A stretch of DNA of 64,000 bases from Pseudodesulfovibrio hydrargyri (GTDB lineage Bacteria > Desulfobacterota > Desulfovibrionia > Desulfovibrionales > Desulfovibrionaceae), in NCBI RefSeq assembly GCF_001874525.1, contig NZ_LKAQ01000004.1, forward strand, positions 807,531 to 871,530, written 5' to 3'. A model generated the notes under the pieces. It was not told the DNA's origin. It worked only from the letters and a program-made list of their open reading frames with translations, and did no database searches. Position numbers and translations under genes: made by a program. Shown piece after piece: positions 41,540 to 50,127 of this stretch (position 1 is its first letter; each line of letters starts with the position of its first letter).

Positions 41540-42491
41540 CGTTGACGACCTCCTCATAGAGTTCCCAGATGAGCTTGCCCTCCGGGGTTTCGGTGCTCAG
41601 GTTTTCGGTCAGAAACTGCCGCAGGCCCGTGCCCTCGTGGGTGCGTTGCCAGGCCAGCCGTTCCAGTCCCTTGATGAAATTCGATTCGCCCTCGACCTCC
41701 TGCTCCTCGGGGGGCAGGTCCTGGTCCGGGAAGACCTGGTCGAAGGGCAGATACGGGACCACCCATTTCTCCAGTTCCTCGCAGCCAGGCGTCCAGATGG
41801 CGGCCGCGGGCTCGCGGACCATGGACCGCCGGGTGAATGTCAGCCGGGTGATGTTGCCGGGGTTGGCCCAGGTGGTCTGCCCCTTGGTCACCGTGGCCTG
41901 GGGCCGGTGGATGTGGCCGTTGACGACCCAGTCCACGCCGGGCAGCTCCTTGATGGAATAGGCCCGGTCGATGAATTCGGGGAAACGGATGTTGTGGTGG
42001 GTCAGCCAGACCACGGTGTCCGGGTCGCCCTCTTCACGCTCGTACGCCTTGGGCAGGGGCGCGCCGTCCGGGCTGGCCCCGACCAGGACCGCGCCGCCCG
42101 GGGTGTCCAGGACGAATTGCGGGCCGATGTCCTTCATCAACCGGACCGCGCCCGCGGTCTCAAGCACGGCCAAGGACACGTCGTCCGTGAAGCGCGACTG
42201 GTACTTGTCGTGGTTGCCCACCAGGACATGCACGGCCTTGTCGCCGGTGCGGCCGCCGAACAGGCGGATGAGCTCCACGAGCATGCGGTTGGAATTGTCG
42301 CGCGGCCAGTGGAAGAGGTCGCCGAGCAGGACAAAGGCCATGCCCAGCTCGTCGGCCCGTTCCAGGCAGGCGGTGAGCTTGATCATGATCTGGTCCAGAT
42401 ACCCTTCCAACCGCTGGCCCGGCGGATGGTCGGCCAGGTGCGGATCGGCCACCAGAAACAGGCCGTTGGCCTTGATGCGCTCAAGCGTCAT
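41532..42491 (-). CDS. Mre11/SbcD-like metallophosphoesterase
   Basis: This 319-residue calcineurin-like phosphoesterase carries all the expected metal motifs: D16-x-H18 (VADPHLA), G57-D58 (LLGDLFHW), GNHD (92-95), THHN (164-167) and GHIH (192-195). SbcD/Mre11 nucleases, which trim DNA ends together with Rad50/SbcC, share this set; this one is shorter than SbcD (about 400) and has a reduced C-terminal cap. The start overlaps the Rad50 N-half gene by 11 bases and the end overlaps the coiled-coil gene, so translation is coupled across the set. Other phosphoesterase roles are possible, but the neighbours favour nuclease. Confidence 0.88.
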   Translation of the reverse strand: MTLERIKANGLFLVADPHLADHPPGQRLEGYLDQIMIKLTACLERADELGMAFVLLGDLFHWPRDNSNRMLVELIRLFGGRTGDKAVHVLVGNHDKYQSRFTDDVSLAVLETAGAVRLMKDIGPQFVLDTPGGAVLVGASPDGAPLPKAYEREEGDPDTVVWLTHHNIRFPEFIDRAYSIKELPGVDWVVNGHIHRPQATVTKGQTTWANPGNITRLTFTRRSMVREPAAAIWTPGCEELEKWVVPYLPFDQVFPDQDLPPEEQEVEGESNFIKGLERLAWQRTHEGTGLRQFLTENLSTETPEGKLIWELYEEVVNGE

Positions 42492-43827
42492 GGCGGCACC
42501 CGTGATCCAGGAAGGAGTCGGTGGTCAGATCGCCGCCGCAGACCGGACAGCAGCCGATGGCTTGGATGCGCTCGTCCATGGCTACCACAACGGACCGCAA
42601 GTCCGTTTCCAGGCCGTTCAGCTCGGCCTGTCTTTCAGAAATTTTATTTATTAATCCGGCAAGTTCCGCGACCATCCCGCCCAGGCCATCCAGGGGCGCG
42701 GGCACGGGCGGTTCCGCAATCTTCCCCAAGACCGCTTCCAGGCGGGCCAGCCGCTTATTGCGGGCGCGCAGGACATACAGTTCGTCCACCAACCCGGCAA
42801 GCCGCGAGGTGTTCTCCGGGGCCGGGGGAACGGCCAGACCGGCCATGGCCGCCTGATGGATCGAGGCCCGGTGCAGGGTCGCACCGGTCAGGGCCAGGTC
42901 GCGCAGCAGATGGCGCAGAGGGGCGGTGTCCGCCGTGTCGGGCGGGGTAGCAAGTCCGGCCAGGGTCCCGGCGGTGCGGGCCGCGCGTCCGCGCTGGGCC
43001 GAGACCGTGCCCATGGACGCGATGTACCGCTTGAGCCGGTCCACGTCCTGGACCGGCGGCGGGGGCTGGATCGCCTCCAGGACCGCGCCCGCAGCCCGCT
43101 CGCGATCAAGGGCGGCTACCAGGGCGCGATGCTCCGTCAACCCCCCTTCCAGGGCCGGGATGGCCTGTTCCAGGCCGGTGGCGTCACGCTCCAGGTCCTC
43201 GGCCTCCTCCATGCGCCGGGCGATGTCCGGCAGGGGGGCGAGGCGGTCCAGATCCAAGCCGACCCGATCGGTCTGGTCCATCAAGGCGCGTTCCTCGCGC
43301 TTGGCGTCGCGCACGCGCATCTTGAGGGCGTTCTGCATGGCCAGCAGATGGGCGGACTCGGTGGACGCGGCGAAAAACTCGGCCATGACCGAATCGGGCT
43401 GGTTGAACAAGAAGACCGGGTCGCGCTGATTGCCCAGGTGGACATCCACAGCGCCCTTACGAGTCTCGAGCTCCACCTGATCAAGACGCAGAACTCGTGC
43501 CACGTCTTCAGGCACCTTCCGCTGCAGCTTGTTATACTCCTCGGGCTCCTCGGCGCCCGGAGCCCACAATTCATATTTAGCCCACCGCTTGGTTCGAATC
43601 CATGCCACCCGTGTGCCGTCGTCCAATACAACTTCTACCCGGGCCTCCTTGGCCCCGTGGCGAATAACGTGGCTGGGCACGGGATTGGTGGCCAGGCAGC
43701 GCAACGCCTCGACCACGGCGGACTTGCCGGTGTTGTTGGAGCCGGTCAGAATGGTCACGCCAGGGCCGAGCATAAGCTCGGTGTGCTCGTGAGCCATGAA
43801 GTTATCGATAATGATCTTGGTAATCAT
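42481..43827 (-). CDS. Rad50/SbcC-like ATPase, N-terminal half with zinc hook
   Basis: This 448-residue protein begins with an ABC ATPase N-lobe: MITKIIIDNFMAHEHTEL then Walker A GSNNTGKS (29-36). A QRDPVFLF Q-loop-like part and a long helical stretch (about 165-425) follow. It ends with a C427-P-V-C430-G zinc-hook motif only 18 residues from the C-terminus. No signature, Walker B or H-loop exists in it; these are encoded separately at 40553-41218. In ordinary Rad50/SbcC the hook lies mid-chain and the protein continues back to the second lobe. Here the chain stops at the hook, so the gene is split at the apex. It starts 3 bases after the C_GCAxxG-DUF3795 gene stop. Confidence 0.85.
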   Translation of the reverse strand: MITKIIIDNFMAHEHTELMLGPGVTILTGSNNTGKSAVVEALRCLATNPVPSHVIRHGAKEARVEVVLDDGTRVAWIRTKRWAKYELWAPGAEEPEEYNKLQRKVPEDVARVLRLDQVELETRKGAVDVHLGNQRDPVFLFNQPDSVMAEFFAASTESAHLLAMQNALKMRVRDAKREERALMDQTDRVGLDLDRLAPLPDIARRMEEAEDLERDATGLEQAIPALEGGLTEHRALVAALDRERAAGAVLEAIQPPPPVQDVDRLKRYIASMGTVSAQRGRAARTAGTLAGLATPPDTADTAPLRHLLRDLALTGATLHRASIHQAAMAGLAVPPAPENTSRLAGLVDELYVLRARNKRLARLEAVLGKIAEPPVPAPLDGLGGMVAELAGLINKISERQAELNGLETDLRSVVVAMDERIQAIGCCPVCGGDLTTDSFLDHGCRHDA

Positions 43828-43830
43828 ATC

Positions 43831-44736
43831 TTATGGATATCTTGGCTTATCCTTGAGTTTCCGATACCATTTCGCGGCCCCGCACCCGCGCATCTTCTCG
43901 TTGTTGGCCCGCCAGACGTCGCCCAGGCGGCCCGGCATGCCGTGTTCGTCGCAGGGGAACTTTTCGCACTCGAAACAGTAGTCCACGCCGTGGGTCCCGG
44001 CGCAGCCCGGCACCTTGCAGGCCTGAAACAGGCAGCCCTGCTCCCGGCACCCGGTACAGGACCCCTTGGCCAGGAAGCCGAGCAGCTCGGCAAAGGCCGG
44101 GTAGCCAGCGAAAACCGGGTTCATGGCCTCGAACCGCTCGGCGTAGGCCGCAAAGTTCGGTCCGAGCTGGTCGCGCAGCTCCCGGCTCGCACGATGGATG
44201 GGCCCGTCCGCGAAGGCCGCGCACTGGCCGCAGAGCAGGCCGCACGGGGCGAGCCTGGACTTGATCCAGTCGGCCTCATCCGGAAGGTAGCCGTGTTCCC
44301 GGAGAATGGAAAGGGCGGTCTCGGCCGCGAACACGGCCATGCGGTAGCAGTCGCGGCGCAGGTTGTCGCGGCGATAGCGCGCCTTGTCGTCCGTGTCGGT
44401 GAAATCACACTGGATCAGTTCGAAACAATTGATGGACCCGAACCGATCGTCAAAACGGTCCAACAGTTCCTGGACCAGGGCGTAGCACGCCTCATGGTCC
44501 TCCCCGGCCTCGCCCCGTCCGGCGTACAGGCCGATGCCCATGACCGCGCCGGACACGGCCCCGCACTGGCCGCGGGTCCGCGACATGCCGCTGCAAAACC
44601 CGGTGGCCGCGCGGACCACGTCCCGGCTCTCGCGACCGCCCGCCTCGGCTATGACCTGGACCACGGACTCGGCGCACAGGAACTTGTTGTCCCCGAACAG
44701 CTCCAACAGTCGGTCCTTCACGAAATCGTTCGCCAT
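43831..44736 (-). CDS. C_GCAxxG_C_C and DUF3795 fusion protein
   Basis: This 301-residue protein has an N-terminal C_GCAxxG_C_C-type redox domain (about 30-150; FCSGMSRTRGQCGAVSGA, then CFELIQCDFT and CYRMAV) and a C-terminal cysteine-rich DUF3795 domain (about 160-290; LAPCGLLCGQCAAF, CTGCREQGC, CFECEKFPCDEHG). Both are typical of anaerobes and probably bind metal or clusters. It follows the methyltransferase stop directly and precedes the Rad50 N-half by 3 bases, so it is in the same transcript as the Mre11-Rad50-like set. Functional linkage unknown. Confidence 0.85.
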   Translation of the reverse strand: MANDFVKDRLLELFGDNKFLCAESVVQVIAEAGGRESRDVVRAATGFCSGMSRTRGQCGAVSGAVMGIGLYAGRGEAGEDHEACYALVQELLDRFDDRFGSINCFELIQCDFTDTDDKARYRRDNLRRDCYRMAVFAAETALSILREHGYLPDEADWIKSRLAPCGLLCGQCAAFADGPIHRASRELRDQLGPNFAAYAERFEAMNPVFAGYPAFAELLGFLAKGSCTGCREQGCLFQACKVPGCAGTHGVDYCFECEKFPCDEHGMPGRLGDVWRANNEKMRGCGAAKWYRKLKDKPRYP

Positions 44737-45510
44737 CTATGTATCCTCTTCCTCGTCATCTTTGGGGTTGCAGGCCAGAAACGGACAAAAATCCAGGGCC
44801 TGCCCGGTCAACCGGGTGCCCTTTCCCGTCCCCTCGTGCAAGATCAGCGGCGGCTCCACGCGCAGCCCGGGGCTGGCCGCCTGGACTGTCTCCACCAGGA
44901 CCATGCGGGCCTCCTGGTCGGCCTTGCCGTGGACCATGCGCAGACGCTTGGAGGCCAGCCCGGCATCGGCCAGGCCAGCCATGATCTCGGGCAGCCGCTC
45001 GGGCAGATGCACGAAGGCGAACCGGCCCCGCGTCTTGAGGGCCACGGCCGCGCACCGCGCGAATGCCGCAAAGGTTCCGGCCCCCTCGAAACGGGCGTTC
45101 CGACGATCCTCTTCCGCGCTCTCCCGGCCCTGACCGAGCTTGCGGTAGGGCGGGTTGGCGACCACGAAATCCACCACCCCATCGGACCGCCAATCGACCA
45201 CGTCGCCTTGTTCTATCGTCAACTTATCGGTAAGATGCAGATTGGCCGCATTTTCCTTCGCGGCCTCCACGGACTGCGGGTTCAGCTCGACTCCAGTGAG
45301 ACGGAGCCCAGGCTGACGAAGGAGCAGGGCCAGCCCGATCACCCCGCAGCCGCAGCCCAGGTCCAGGCCTGTCTGCCCCCGCGTCACGTTGGCGAAGGAG
45401 GCCAGGAGCAGGGAGTCCAGGGAGAAGCGGTAGCCGCCCTCGGGCTGGACCAGGCCGCGCGGGAAATAGGCGCGCCGGTCGAGGATCGCCCGGGTGTTCA
45501 CGCCGCTCAT
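44737..45510 (-). CDS. tRNA1(Val) adenine-N6 methyltransferase-like (TrmN6/YfiC)
   Basis: This 257-residue Rossmann methyltransferase has SAM motif I LDLGCGCGVIGLAL (49-62) and the VVANPPY catalytic motif characteristic of N6-adenine and N5-glutamine methyltransferases. The head FSLDSLLLASFA resembles the TrmN6/YfiC family, which modifies A37 of tRNA1Val. The ATG at 45510 overlaps the murJ stop (ATGA); open sequence further upstream is the antisense or out-of-frame part of murJ. Confidence 0.88.
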   Translation of the reverse strand: MSGVNTRAILDRRAYFPRGLVQPEGGYRFSLDSLLLASFANVTRGQTGLDLGCGCGVIGLALLLRQPGLRLTGVELNPQSVEAAKENAANLHLTDKLTIEQGDVVDWRSDGVVDFVVANPPYRKLGQGRESAEEDRRNARFEGAGTFAAFARCAAVALKTRGRFAFVHLPERLPEIMAGLADAGLASKRLRMVHGKADQEARMVLVETVQAASPGLRVEPPLILHEGTGKGTRLTGQALDFCPFLACNPKDDEEEDT

Positions 45511-47051
45511 TTGCGCCCCGCCAGCTTGCGCCGCACCCGGGAGCGGAACATGTCCGCGAACAGTCGGGCCTCCTTCAGCCCCATGGCCAGGGACAGGAAC
45601 ATGTAGACCACGACCCAGACCGGGATGAGCAGCACCCACCACGGCCGCCAGCCCGCGCTGAGGAATGCGCCCCCGCCGATGAGCACGGACAGCAGGAGGA
45701 TGCGCAGGGCCGCCCCCGCGGGCAGGAGGGACGCGCCTCGCCTGCGCCGCAACAGTACGTACAACAGCCCGAAATTGAGCAGGGAGGACGCGCTCACGGC
45801 CAGAGCCAGCCCCACGTGGGCCAGGAACTGCATGAGCAGCACGCCCAGGCCGATGTTGGCCGCCAGGCAGAGTACCGCGATCTTGACCGGGGTGCGGGTG
45901 TCCTCCAGGGCGTAGAACCCGGCCACCAGGGGGCGCGACAGGGCGATGAACGGCAGGCCCGCGGAGTAGGCCACCAAGGCGTTGGCCGTGGCCGTGACCG
46001 CCTCGGGCGTGAACGCCCCGCGCTCGAAGAGCAGGCCGATGACCGGCCCGGCCAGCCCGATGAGCCCGGCCGCGGCGGGCAGGCTGATGAACAGGGTCAG
46101 GCCGAGCGACGCGGACAACGCCTCGTCGTATTCCGCCATTTCGCCCCTGGCCGCCAGCCGGGACAGGGACGGCAGGGCCGCCGTGCTGATGGCGATGCCG
46201 AACACGCCCAGCGGGAACTGGACCAGCCGGTCCGCGTAATAGAGATAGGACACGGATCCCACCGGCAGAAACGAGGCCAGCAGGGTGCCGAGCAGGATGT
46301 TCAGCTGGTACACGGCCGCGCCGAAGACCGTGGGCAGCATGAGCATGCCCATGCGGGCCACGCCCGGGTTGCGCCAGGACCACGGCCCGCGCCAGGAAAA
46401 CCCGGTGCGCGCCAGAAACGGCTGTTGCAGCAGCCATTGGGCCGCCCCGCCCACGAGCACGCCGTAGGCCATGCAGTAGGCCACGTTGTAGCCCATGAAA
46501 TAGCCGAACAGGGCCGCGCCGATGAGCGAGACGTTCAGGGCCACCGGGGCCAGGGCCGGGGCCAGAAAATGGTTGCGCGAGTTGAGGATGCCCATGCACA
46601 GGGCCACCCCGCAGATGAGCACCACGTAGGGGAAGCAGATGCGCACCAGGTCCACGGTGACCGCGAACTGCTCGAGGTTGTCCAGAAACCCCGGCGCTAT
46701 GGCCATGGTCAGCGGGCGGGCCAGCAGCTCCACGGCAAGGATGATGCCGATGAGCACCACGGCCAGCCAGATTGCGGCCGACCGGGCCATGGCCTGGGCC
46801 GCCTCCTCCCCTTCCTCCTCCATGAGCCGGGAGTAGATGGGGATGAAGGCCATGGTCAGCGAGCCCTCGCCGAACAGCCGCCTGAGCAGATTCGGGATGC
46901 GGAAGGCCACGAAAAAGGCGTCCGCGAACAATCCCGCGCCCAGGGCAAAGGCCACGATGATGTCTCTAACGAACCCCAAGAGGCGCGAGACCAGGGTGGC
47001 CCCGGCCACCACCGCCGCGTTTCGGGCTATGCGTCTGCCGTGATCGCTCAC
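45507..47051 (-). CDS. murJ: Lipid II flippase MurJ
   Basis: This 514-residue polytopic MOP-superfamily protein has about 14 membrane helices. ARNAAVVAGATLVSRLLGFVRD at the start, RRLFGEGSLTMAFIPIYSRL, and LVAGFYALEDTRTPVKIAV are MurJ hallmarks. It flips lipid-linked peptidoglycan precursor across the inner membrane. It starts with GTG at 47051 and appears to lead the long minus-strand transcript down to 40553. No strong ribosome site was seen. Confidence 0.95.
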   Translation of the reverse strand: MSDHGRRIARNAAVVAGATLVSRLLGFVRDIIVAFALGAGLFADAFFVAFRIPNLLRRLFGEGSLTMAFIPIYSRLMEEEGEEAAQAMARSAAIWLAVVLIGIILAVELLARPLTMAIAPGFLDNLEQFAVTVDLVRICFPYVVLICGVALCMGILNSRNHFLAPALAPVALNVSLIGAALFGYFMGYNVAYCMAYGVLVGGAAQWLLQQPFLARTGFSWRGPWSWRNPGVARMGMLMLPTVFGAAVYQLNILLGTLLASFLPVGSVSYLYYADRLVQFPLGVFGIAISTAALPSLSRLAARGEMAEYDEALSASLGLTLFISLPAAAGLIGLAGPVIGLLFERGAFTPEAVTATANALVAYSAGLPFIALSRPLVAGFYALEDTRTPVKIAVLCLAANIGLGVLLMQFLAHVGLALAVSASSLLNFGLLYVLLRRRRGASLLPAGAALRILLLSVLIGGGAFLSAGWRPWWVLLIPVWVVVYMFLSLAMGLKEARLFADMFRSRVRRKLAGRK

Positions 47052-47324
47052 TGGGTCAACCGTCCGGATTCGTTTCGCCGTTGTTCCATTTTCTGCACGG
47101 GATAAATTCTAGAGATTTTTTAGAGAATGATCTTTACGCCTGGAATGACTGCTTGTTTCATCCGCATGTATCGTTGAGTCCCCTCAGTCGGTGAACGGCC
47201 GCTCCCGCTCGGGTCCGGGCCCGGGGCCAAGCCCGGCAGGCCCACTGTCCGGGCGATGTGGGCTCAAGCCCAGCCGCGCCGCTGCAACCGCAACTATCTT
47301 TCGCAGACCGTTGCGGTTCAAAAT

Positions 47325-48143
47325 TCATCGCTTCCGCTGGCATTTGGGGCAGAAGGTGGAGGTCCTGCCCGCCACGGTCACGGCGCGCAGGGGCCCGCCG
47401 CATTGTTTGCACGCTTCACCTTTGCGCCCGTACACGTTGAAGCTGTTCTGAAACGCCCCGGCGTCGCCGTGCGCGTTCACGTAGTCCGAGATGGAGCTGC
47501 CGTTCTCGGCGATGGCCTGTTCGAGCACGGCCTGCAGCTCGGTAAACAGCTTCACCGCCCGGTCGCGGCCCACCCGGCTGCCCCGGGTCTCGGGGTTGAT
47601 CCCGGCCCGAAACAGCGACTCGTCCGCGTAGATGTTGCCCACGCCCGCCACCACCGACTGGTTCAGCAGCAGCGCCTTGATGGCGCAATTGCGCCCGGTG
47701 ACCCGCTCGGCCAGCACCTCGGGCGCGGTCTCCAGCGGCTCGGGCCCGACCTTGCGCAGAAAGTCCCAGCAATCCAGCTCGCCCGCCGCAAAACAGCGCA
47801 CGTAGCCGAACTTGCGCATGTCCGCAAAGAACAACAACGAACCGTCGTCCAGATGAAACAGGATGCGGTCGTGCTTCCCGGCCTTGCGGTTTGGCCCGTG
47901 CACCACGCGTCCGGTCATCTTCAGGTGAAAGGCCAGGGTCGAGCCGTTGTCCAGGTCCATGAGCAGCACCTTGGCCCGCCGCCGGACGCGCGCGATCGCC
48001 CGGCCCAGCACCTTGGGCACCAGGGTCTCCGCAGGCTCGCTCAGCCGCGTCAGGCCCGGCACCTCCACCGACTCGATGGTCCGGCCCGTCACCGACGCGT
48101 CCAATCCGCGCGCTATCACTTCCACTTCAGGCAGTTCAGGCAT
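47325..48143 (-). CDS. mutM: Formamidopyrimidine-DNA glycosylase
   Basis: This 272-residue protein begins MPELPEVEVIARGL, with the catalytic P2/E3 pair of Fpg/MutM, carries the helix-two-turn-helix region with LLNQSVVAGVGNIYADE, and ends in a CKQCGG...CPKCQ zinc finger. It removes oxidised purines (8-oxoguanine, FapyG) in base-excision repair. Full length for the family; about 270 bases separate it from murJ. Confidence 0.96.
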   Translation of the reverse strand: MPELPEVEVIARGLDASVTGRTIESVEVPGLTRLSEPAETLVPKVLGRAIARVRRRAKVLLMDLDNGSTLAFHLKMTGRVVHGPNRKAGKHDRILFHLDDGSLLFFADMRKFGYVRCFAAGELDCWDFLRKVGPEPLETAPEVLAERVTGRNCAIKALLLNQSVVAGVGNIYADESLFRAGINPETRGSRVGRDRAVKLFTELQAVLEQAIAENGSSISDYVNAHGDAGAFQNSFNVYGRKGEACKQCGGPLRAVTVAGRTSTFCPKCQRKR

Positions 48144-48244
48144 GGTTTGGTGAGTACCCGAAATCCGTGCGGCTGAAAAGCGGCTCTCCCGCTCCGGTCA
48201 TCGGAAGTTTCAAAGGGGGGATTGCCTCCACCGATGGCGATTCA

Positions 48245-48271
48245 GGCCTACCCGGCCTACCCGGCCTACCC
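48245..48271. repeat. Three tandem copies of GGCCTACCC
   Basis: Three exact 9-base repeats overlapping the stop codon of the DUF6125-like gene. Copy number may vary by slippage; a change would shift the stop codon position by whole codons. Confidence 0.8.
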
Positions 48272-48979
48272 TTCAACCAGCGTGAAGCGCCAGGCGCAGG
48301 CCCATTCCTCGGGGTGCGGGTCCGGGGGGCAGCCCACGCACTCGCAGCGCAGCCTGGGATCGATCTCGCGCGCGAAGCCGGTGTATTCGGTGGTGCCGCC
48401 GGATTTGCACGGATAATCCGCCAGGCCGCGCCGTTTTCTGGCGGTCTGCACCCGGCAGTCGGTCATGCGGAAAACAATGGAATTTTCGGTCTCCTCGACA
48501 AATTCCCACTCGTTGAGGCGTCCGTACATGCGCGCGGCCAACCCGGCCTTGAGCGCCGGGATGCCCCCATTCTCCGGCAGCTTGAGCAGGCTCTTCGCCC
48601 GCCGGGCCTCCAAAGGCGCGAACCGGGCCCAACAGGTGTCGTTGACCCGCTTGGCCGCGTCCATGCCCGCCATGCGCTCCACAGCCTGGAACCAGACTCC
48701 GTCCGCGGCCAGCCAGCCGGTACGCAACGCCTGGGCCGCATCGTCCAGGACCTCCGGGGCCACACCGGCCAGCAGCCCGCCCGGCTCCCTGCCCAGCGCC
48801 CGCTCCAGCTTGCCCCGCAGAATCGATTCCAGACGGTCCCCGGCCTCGCCCTCGGCATCGAGCGCCGCGTCCAGCCCGAGCTGGTGCACGCTCTCGGCCA
48901 GCCACAACCCGTAATGCGCCGCCAACTGCCGGATCACCCCGGCCAATTCACCCACCTTGTCCGCGTTCGTCTCGCTCAC
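48266..48979 (-). CDS. DUF6125-like protein
   Basis: This 237-residue cytoplasmic protein matches, by eye, the DUF6125 pattern: MTDCRVQTARKRRGLADYPC and IDPRLRCECVGCPPDPHPEEW with a terminal CAWRF. The cysteines may bind metal or take part in a hydrolase active site. Starts with GTG behind GGGAGGCAGTC. The stop codon lies inside a short direct tandem repeat (48245-48271). Function unknown. Confidence 0.8.
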   Translation of the reverse strand: MSETNADKVGELAGVIRQLAAHYGLWLAESVHQLGLDAALDAEGEAGDRLESILRGKLERALGREPGGLLAGVAPEVLDDAAQALRTGWLAADGVWFQAVERMAGMDAAKRVNDTCWARFAPLEARRAKSLLKLPENGGIPALKAGLAARMYGRLNEWEFVEETENSIVFRMTDCRVQTARKRRGLADYPCKSGGTTEYTGFAREIDPRLRCECVGCPPDPHPEEWACAWRFTLVEG

Positions 48980-49449
48980 GACTGCCTCCCGGTTTCGCTC
49001 AGCATTACACGGGAAGCGGGAGTCGGGGCAAGGCCTCCGGCAGTCCCTTCGAAGACCAGAGCGCTGCCCTATCGCTGCAGTCGACGGCTCTTAGGCCGAG
49101 CAAGCTCGGCCTAAGGCCCGACGCGGCCCCGGCAGGGAGCAAGGCCCCCTGCACCCCCATATTCGCTTCGCTCAGGGGCCTGCGGCAGCGGGAGAGTCGG
49201 CAAGGGACGCCTTCCGCCGTGCCGGTTGGCGATTTGGTTTTTGAAAAGGCGCAACATTTCAAGGAATACGGTTTGCCCTCAGTAATAAAACGCCGCAAGA
49301 CCTCCTGAACGAGCTACCCCTTCTCCGCGCCCGCACCTTCGCCGCGTGCGACACAAAAAGTTTGGGAGGGTCCAGAGAACCTTTTTCAAAGGGTTCCCTG
49401 GCGGGGTCTGGGGCAGCGCCCCGGCCGCCGGAGGCATTCCTCCTCTGGC
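48980..49449. repeat. Intergenic stretch with dispersed hairpin element (copy 2, inverted)
   Basis: No gene in about 470 bases. A perfect stem CTTAGGCCGAGC/GCTCGGCCTAAG lies at 49090-49115. Between about 49355 and 49435 the minus strand gives GCCTCCGGCGGC, a GGGCGCTGCCCC hairpin, a GGGAACCCTTTG-type hairpin and CCCAAACTTTTT, the same order as copies near 16.2 and 63.5 kb. ATTCGCTTCGCTCAGGGGCC at about 49163 also recurs near 63.6 kb in the reverse orientation. Confidence 0.65.
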
Positions 49450-50055
49450 CTAGATGCCGAGTTCGGCGGCCAGCCGTTCGGCCTGGCGGAGGTCGTCCGG
49501 GGAATTGACATTGAAGAAGGAAACCTGGTGGGGGTCGCCGGGTTCAAGCAGGGCGACCGGGACCTCTTTGACGCGAACACGGTCGAAAAAACCGATGATG
49601 CGGAAATTTTCCTGCTTCAGCTGGGCCTCGATAGGGGGGATGCACCGTTTGGAGTAGATGGCGCAGAGGGGTTCGACGTAGCCGTCTTCCTTGATGGGGA
49701 CGACGACGTCATACTCCGGGGTGGCCTGTTCGAGGAGCGCCCGGACCAGGCCGGGCTGGAGGAACGGACCGTCGCAAGCGGCCATGAATCCGTGGGAGGC
49801 GCGCATGGCGCTTAAGCCCGCGTGGATGCCGGTCAGAGACGAACGGGCCGCAAAACGGTCTTCGGCGACCGGGTAGTCATACGTTTGGTAATCGTTTTTG
49901 TCGCGCGCGGCGATCAGAATCTCCGGGAACAGGGGGCGGTAGACGTTGAGCAGGCGGTCGAGAATGGTCTGGCCGTTGATGGTCAGGAACGCCTTCTTGA
50001 CGTGGCCCATGCGGGTGCCAAGCCCCCCGGCCAGAATGATGCCTGCGATGTCCAT
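49450..50055 (-). CDS. mobA: Molybdenum cofactor guanylyltransferase-like (MobA)
   Basis: This 201-residue nucleotidyltransferase starts MDIAGIILAGGLGTRMGHVK, the GTP-binding loop of the MobA group, with ACDGPFLQPGLV as the metal-binding DxP-like segment. MobA attaches GMP to molybdopterin for bis-MGD enzymes such as formate dehydrogenases. The loop has glycine in place of the common serine (LAGGxS), which is tolerated in the family. The start was set at the family start; upstream codons are non-coding. Related nucleotidyltransferases cannot be fully excluded. Confidence 0.85.
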   Translation of the reverse strand: MDIAGIILAGGLGTRMGHVKKAFLTINGQTILDRLLNVYRPLFPEILIAARDKNDYQTYDYPVAEDRFAARSSLTGIHAGLSAMRASHGFMAACDGPFLQPGLVRALLEQATPEYDVVVPIKEDGYVEPLCAIYSKRCIPPIEAQLKQENFRIIGFFDRVRVKEVPVALLEPGDPHQVSFFNVNSPDDLRQAERLAAELGI

Positions 50056-50127
50056 GGGGGCAAAATAGAACAAGGCCGGGCAAATGGAAAGGGTGCAAAA
50101 TCGGGCGGCCGCGTGTATGGTCCGGCC

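Noticed and set aside
46600..47051. Long extension of the TrmN6-like frame into murJ
   Set aside because: The upstream part is out of frame with murJ and reads as Gly/Arg/His-rich shadow; the methyltransferase starts at the ATGA overlap.
48245..48271. Repeat array resembling CRISPR
   Set aside because: Units are 9 bases without spacers; three direct copies only.
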